This document shows positions 60,887 through 64,000 of a stretch of DNA of 64,000 nucleotides, one piece after another (the first letter of the stretch is position 1; each line of letters begins with the position of its first letter). The position numbers and the translations under genes were made by a program. The DNA is from Micromonospora andamanensis (GTDB taxonomy: Bacteria > Actinomycetota > Actinomycetes > Mycobacteriales > Micromonosporaceae). The stretch is from the NCBI RefSeq assembly GCF_016863495.1, contig NZ_BOOZ01000011.1, forward strand, positions 206,750 to 270,749, in the 5' to 3' direction. The notes under the pieces were generated by a model that worked only from the letters and a program-made list of their open reading frames with translations, searched no databases and was not told the DNA's origin.

Positions 60887-61116
60887 CCGGCATCCCACAG
60901 TCGAAGCCCCCGGTCCGGGTACGGGAGGCGTTTCCGGCAGCCGGAGCAGACACGGCCCGGCCGCGGCGAAGGTCCGTGGCCGGGCCCACGGCGTCCGCAG
61001 GCCGTAGACCGGTACCCGGCCACGCCGGTCCACGGCCCCGGGTCGGGCTGCCGGCCCGCCCAGGTGTGGCCGGGTGACGTCCGGTAGCGGCCCCGACGCC
61101 GGTAAGCTCACCGGCC

Positions 61117-62013
61117 GTGAGCACAACCGCAGCCGTACCGACAGTCGCCGACGTGGTGGCCGAGGTGGCGCGGCACTACCCGCCGGCCTGGGCCGAGGAG
61201 TGGGACCGGGTCGGCCTGGTGCTCGGCGAGCCGTCCGCCTCCGTCCGCCGGATCCTCTGCGTCGTGGACGTGGTTCCCGAGACGGTCGCGGAGGCGCTCG
61301 ACGTGGGCGCCGACATGATCATCGCCCATCACCCGCTGCTGCTGCGGGGGGTGTCGTCGGTGGCGCCGACGACCTACAAGGGCCGCATCGTCCACCAACT
61401 GATCAAGGCCGATGTCGCGCTGTACGTCGCGCACACGAACGCCGACGTGGCCGTCCCGGGCGTCTCCGACGCCCTCGCCGCCCGGCTCGGTCTGCTCGAC
61501 CTGCGCCCACTGCACCCGGCCCGGCCCGACAGCCCCGCCGCCGGGCAGGGGCGCGGGGCCGGTCGGATCGGCCGGCTACCGCAGCCGCTGACCCTGGCCG
61601 AGCTGGCCCGCCGGGCCGCCGCCGTACTGCCGGCCACCGCCGTCGGCGTGCGCGCCGCGGGCGACCCGGACCGCACGGTGCGTACCCTGGCGGTCTGCGG
61701 TGGCGCCGGGGACAGTTTCCTGGCCGACGCCATCGCCGCCGGGGTGGACGCCTACCTCACCTCGGACCTGCGCCACCACCCGACCGGCGAGCACCTCGCC
61801 ACCGGCGGGCCGGCGTTGCTCGACGCCACCCACTGGGCCACCGAACGGCCGTGGCTGGACGACCTCGCGGCGCTGCTGCGGACCGCACCCGGCGTCGAGA
61901 CCCTGGTGTCCGACCTGGACACCGACCCGTGGACCGTGCACGCCGCCTCACCGCACCCGGACGAACCCGCGCCGGACGAACCCCGCAGCGGACGACAAGG
62001 AGCCCGACCGTGA
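61117..62013 (+). CDS. Nif3-like dinuclear metal-centre protein
   Basis: A 298-residue protein of the Nif3/YbgI family. Metal ligands are in MIIAHHPLLLRGVSS, VAHTNADVAVPGVSDALA and the C-terminal THWATE. It may act as a hydrolase or in GTP-cyclohydrolase-like chemistry; the function is unsettled in the family. The start is GTG 61117. Its stop overlaps the zinc-ribbon gene start, so the two are coupled. Confidence 0.9.
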   Translation: MSTTAAVPTVADVVAEVARHYPPAWAEEWDRVGLVLGEPSASVRRILCVVDVVPETVAEALDVGADMIIAHHPLLLRGVSSVAPTTYKGRIVHQLIKADVALYVAHTNADVAVPGVSDALAARLGLLDLRPLHPARPDSPAAGQGRGAGRIGRLPQPLTLAELARRAAAVLPATAVGVRAAGDPDRTVRTLAVCGGAGDSFLADAIAAGVDAYLTSDLRHHPTGEHLATGGPALLDATHWATERPWLDDLAALLRTAPGVETLVSDLDTDPWTVHAASPHPDEPAPDEPRSGRQGARP

Positions 62014-62747
62014 AGGCTGACCCCCAGGTCCAGCGCCGCCTGCTCGATCTCCAGGCGATCGACACCGCCCTCGCCCAGCTCGCCCACAGGCGTCGGTCGT
62101 TGCCCGAGCGCACCGAGTTGGAGGCCCTCGCCCGGGAGCTGTCCGCCCTAGAGGACGAACGGGTCCGCGCCCAGGTGGCGGTCGACGACCTGGACCGGGA
62201 CATCGCCCGGCTGGAGCGGGACGTGGACCAGGTCCGGGCCCGCAAGACCAAGGACGAGGACCGGCTGGCCGCCGGCACCGGCCCAGCCCGCGAGCTGGAG
62301 GCGCTCCAGCACGAGCTGGCCTCCCTCAACCGCCGGCAGAGCGACCTGGAGGACGCCGAGCTGGAGCTGATGGAGCAGCGGGAGACCGCCCAGGCGGTGC
62401 TGGACGGCGTGGAACAGCGGCTGACCGAGGTACGGGAGCGGCGGGCCGCCACCGAGCAGCGGCGCGACGACAACCTCGCGGAGATCGGTCGCGAGGAGGA
62501 ATTCAAGCGCTCCGCCCGGCAGCCACTCGCCAACGACCTGCCCGCCGACCTGGTGCAGCTCTACGACCGGATCCGCGCCGACACCGGGCTCGGCGCGGCA
62601 CTGCTGACCGCCGGCCGCTGCGGCGGGTGCCGGCTGGATCTCTCCGGCGCCGACCTGGCCCGGATCCGCAAAGCCGACCCGGACGACGTGGTCCGCTGCG
62701 AGGACTGCCGCCGGATCATGGTCCGCACCAACGAGTCCGGGCTGTAG
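62010..62747 (+). CDS. C4-type zinc-ribbon protein with long coiled coil
   Basis: A 245-residue protein. The N-terminal two-thirds form a coiled coil (about 10-185; rich in Leu, Glu, Arg and Gln), and the C-terminus has a four-Cys zinc ribbon: GRCGGCRLDLSGADL and CEDCRRIMVR. The family is found beside Nif3 and RNase H genes in actinobacteria and its exact role is unknown. The start is GTG 62010 with AAGGAG seven bases upstream. Confidence 0.92.
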   Translation: MKADPQVQRRLLDLQAIDTALAQLAHRRRSLPERTELEALARELSALEDERVRAQVAVDDLDRDIARLERDVDQVRARKTKDEDRLAAGTGPARELEALQHELASLNRRQSDLEDAELELMEQRETAQAVLDGVEQRLTEVRERRAATEQRRDDNLAEIGREEEFKRSARQPLANDLPADLVQLYDRIRADTGLGAALLTAGRCGGCRLDLSGADLARIRKADPDDVVRCEDCRRIMVRTNESGL

Positions 62748-62750
62748 CCG

Positions 62751-63959
62751 GTGGCGAGGCGTACGGTCCTGGTCGAAGCAGACGGTGGATCCCGGGGCAA
62801 CCCCGGTCCGGCCGGGTACGGAGCGGTGCTCCGCGACGCGGCGACCGGAGAGGTGCTGGCCGAGCGGAGCGAGGCGATCGGCACCGCCACCAACAACGTC
62901 GCCGAGTACCGGGGACTGATCGCCGGCCTGGCCGCCGCCGCCGAGCTGGGGGCCGACGAGGTCGAGGTCCGGATGGACTCCAAACTTGTCGTCGAGCAGA
63001 TGTGCGGCCGCTGGCAGATCAAGCACCCCGGGCTGCGCCCGTTGGCCGCCGAGGCCGCCAAGCTTGTCGGCCGGTTCACCGCCGTACGGTTCAGTTGGAT
63101 CCCCCGGGACCGCAACACCCACGCCGACGGGCTCGCCAACGCCGCCATGGACGCCGCGGCAGCGTCCGGCGTCGCCACCCCTACCGTCGAGCCGCCCCGG
63201 ATGGTCGAGCCGCCGCGCCGCCTCGGTGGCCCGGAGCCCGCCGGTGGCGGAGCTGCCGAGGTCGCCGCCCGCGCCGAGTCACCGGGTGCCGACCTGACCA
63301 GCGCGCCGGTGTCCTGGGAGCCCCGACCCAGCTTCACCGCCACCCGGCTGATCCTGGTCCGGCACGGCGAGACCGAGTACACCGAGCAGGGCCGCTACTC
63401 CGGTCGCGGCGACATCCCCCTCAGCAGCAAGGGCCAGGCCCAGGTACGGGCCACTGCCGCGCGGGTGGCCGCGCTCGCCCCGGACGCCGTGGCCGTGATC
63501 AGCTCACCGCTGTCCCGGTGTACGGCGACCGCCGAGGCGATCGCTGCCGCCCTCGACGACCTGCCGGTACGCCGCGACGACGAACTCATCGAGTGCGACT
63601 TCGGCGCCTGGGAAGGACGCACCTTCGCCGAGGTACGCGAGGGCTGGGCCGGCGAACTCGACGCCTGGCTCGCCTCCACCCGGGTCGCCCCGCCGGACGG
63701 CGAGTCGTTCGCCGCGGTCGCCGAACGGTGCGACCGGGTGGTCCGGCGGCTGCTCGACGCGTACCCCGGACAGGCCGTCGTGGTGGTCTCGCACGTCTCG
63801 CCGATCAAGCTGATGCTGCGCGACGCGCTCGCCGCCACCGACACCTTCCTGCACCGCCTCTACCTCGACGCGGCAGGTGTCTCGGTGCTGGACCGCTGGC
63901 CCGACGGCGGCGTCGCCGTCCGCTCGATAAACGAAACCGCCCACCTCGCTACCCTCTAA
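62751..63959 (+). CDS. Bifunctional RNase H / acid phosphatase (Rv2228c-like)
   Basis: A 402-residue fusion. The N-terminal RNase HI domain has Asp11 (EADGGSRGNPGPAGYG), Glu52 (NNVAEYRGLIAGL), Asp76 (RMDSKLVVEQMCG) and Asp126 (NTHADGLAN). A Pro-rich linker (about 140-195) follows. The C-terminal histidine phosphatase has LVRHGETEYTEQGRY (His205) and a second conserved His in VVSHVSPIKLML. The layout matches the mycobacterial Rv2228c protein, which has RNase H and phosphatase (CobC-like) activities. The start is GTG 62751, three bases after the zinc-ribbon stop. Confidence 0.93.
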   Translation: MARRTVLVEADGGSRGNPGPAGYGAVLRDAATGEVLAERSEAIGTATNNVAEYRGLIAGLAAAAELGADEVEVRMDSKLVVEQMCGRWQIKHPGLRPLAAEAAKLVGRFTAVRFSWIPRDRNTHADGLANAAMDAAAASGVATPTVEPPRMVEPPRRLGGPEPAGGGAAEVAARAESPGADLTSAPVSWEPRPSFTATRLILVRHGETEYTEQGRYSGRGDIPLSSKGQAQVRATAARVAALAPDAVAVISSPLSRCTATAEAIAAALDDLPVRRDDELIECDFGAWEGRTFAEVREGWAGELDAWLASTRVAPPDGESFAAVAERCDRVVRRLLDAYPGQAVVVVSHVSPIKLMLRDALAATDTFLHRLYLDAAGVSVLDRWPDGGVAVRSINETAHLATL

Positions 63960-63977
63960 CCCGCCTCCCGCCTCGCC

Positions 63978-64000
63978 TCGTCGATCTTGCACTTCTGGTC
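63978..64000. repeat. Edge fragment resembling dispersed GATCTTGCACTTCTG repeats
   Basis: The last 23 bases (TCGTCGATCTTGCACTTCTG then GTC) sit just after the stop of the RNase H gene. They may be the first arm of a palindromic terminator cut by the window edge. No second copy is present in the window. Confidence 0.25.

Noticed and set aside
1..64000. A biosynthetic gene cluster, toxin-antitoxin pair or phage module
   Set aside because: No megasynthase, core biosynthetic set, toxin-antitoxin signature, integrase or structural phage gene was seen. The only mobile signal is the tRNA-Val duplication.

Overview
The window is chromosomal DNA of a very high G+C actinobacterium, most likely a Micromonosporaceae member (Micromonospora or a close relative). 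Evidence: strong G/C third-position bias; many GTG starts and ATGA/GTGA stop-start overlaps; actinobacterial families (DUF3145, DUF3052, DUF3040, fused RNase H/phosphatase, homodimeric AceE, HelD, SNF2-SWIM pair); a FasR-type regulator beside fabD-fabH-acpP-fabF; and an actinobacterial c-di-AMP riboswitch. The genus is inferred, not proven.

Layout. 1-6.4 kb: a MerR/sliding-clamp regulator cut by the window edge, a saccharopine-dehydrogenase-like reductase, an SRPBCC-zinc alcohol dehydrogenase pair and a large LuxR/MalT-type regulator. 6.4-9.5 kb: stress or envelope genes (DsbA-like, BON, small membrane protein, tiny Asp-rich lipoprotein, STAS). 9.5-13.8 kb: PfkB kinase-SurE with a coupled leader mini-ORF, a riboswitch-controlled secreted coiled-coil protein and a CDF metal exporter. 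13.9-20.9 kb: HelD, hydrolase, carbonic anhydrase, DUF3145 and a GH3 lipoprotein. 21-25.8 kb: the fatty-acid synthase type II operon fasR-fabD-fabH-acpP-fabF. 26-35 kb: membrane and secreted proteins (a frameshifted CopC-like protein, an anchor-B/HVHP pair), gltX, an MFS-GH1 sugar operon and an SRPBCC protein. 35-43.5 kb: aceE, YjbQ, a phoD remnant, MarR with a fused E1-alpha/beta dehydrogenase carrying a long disordered insert, DUF3052 and a peroxiredoxin. 43.5-44.5 kb: tRNA-Val with a duplicated 3' end flanking a 0.9-kb insertion. 44.5-54.5 kb: channel-like protein, hydrolase, APH-like kinase, pyruvyl transferase, PfkB kinase, SNF2-SWIM pair and DUF3040. 54.9-57.7 kb: a flavin-based electron-transfer operon (ferric-reductase-like protein, FMN-binding protein, ApbE). 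58-64 kb: Prim-Pol-like protein, XRE regulator-flavoprotein pair and Nif3-zinc ribbon-RNase H/phosphatase.

Central metabolism is well represented: lipid synthesis, pyruvate and oxo-acid dehydrogenation, tRNA charging and sugar hydrolysis. The accessory signals are the tRNA-Val insertion, the broken phoD and copC genes, the insert in the E1 fusion, dispersed palindromes between convergent genes, and two mini-ORFs coupled to downstream genes.
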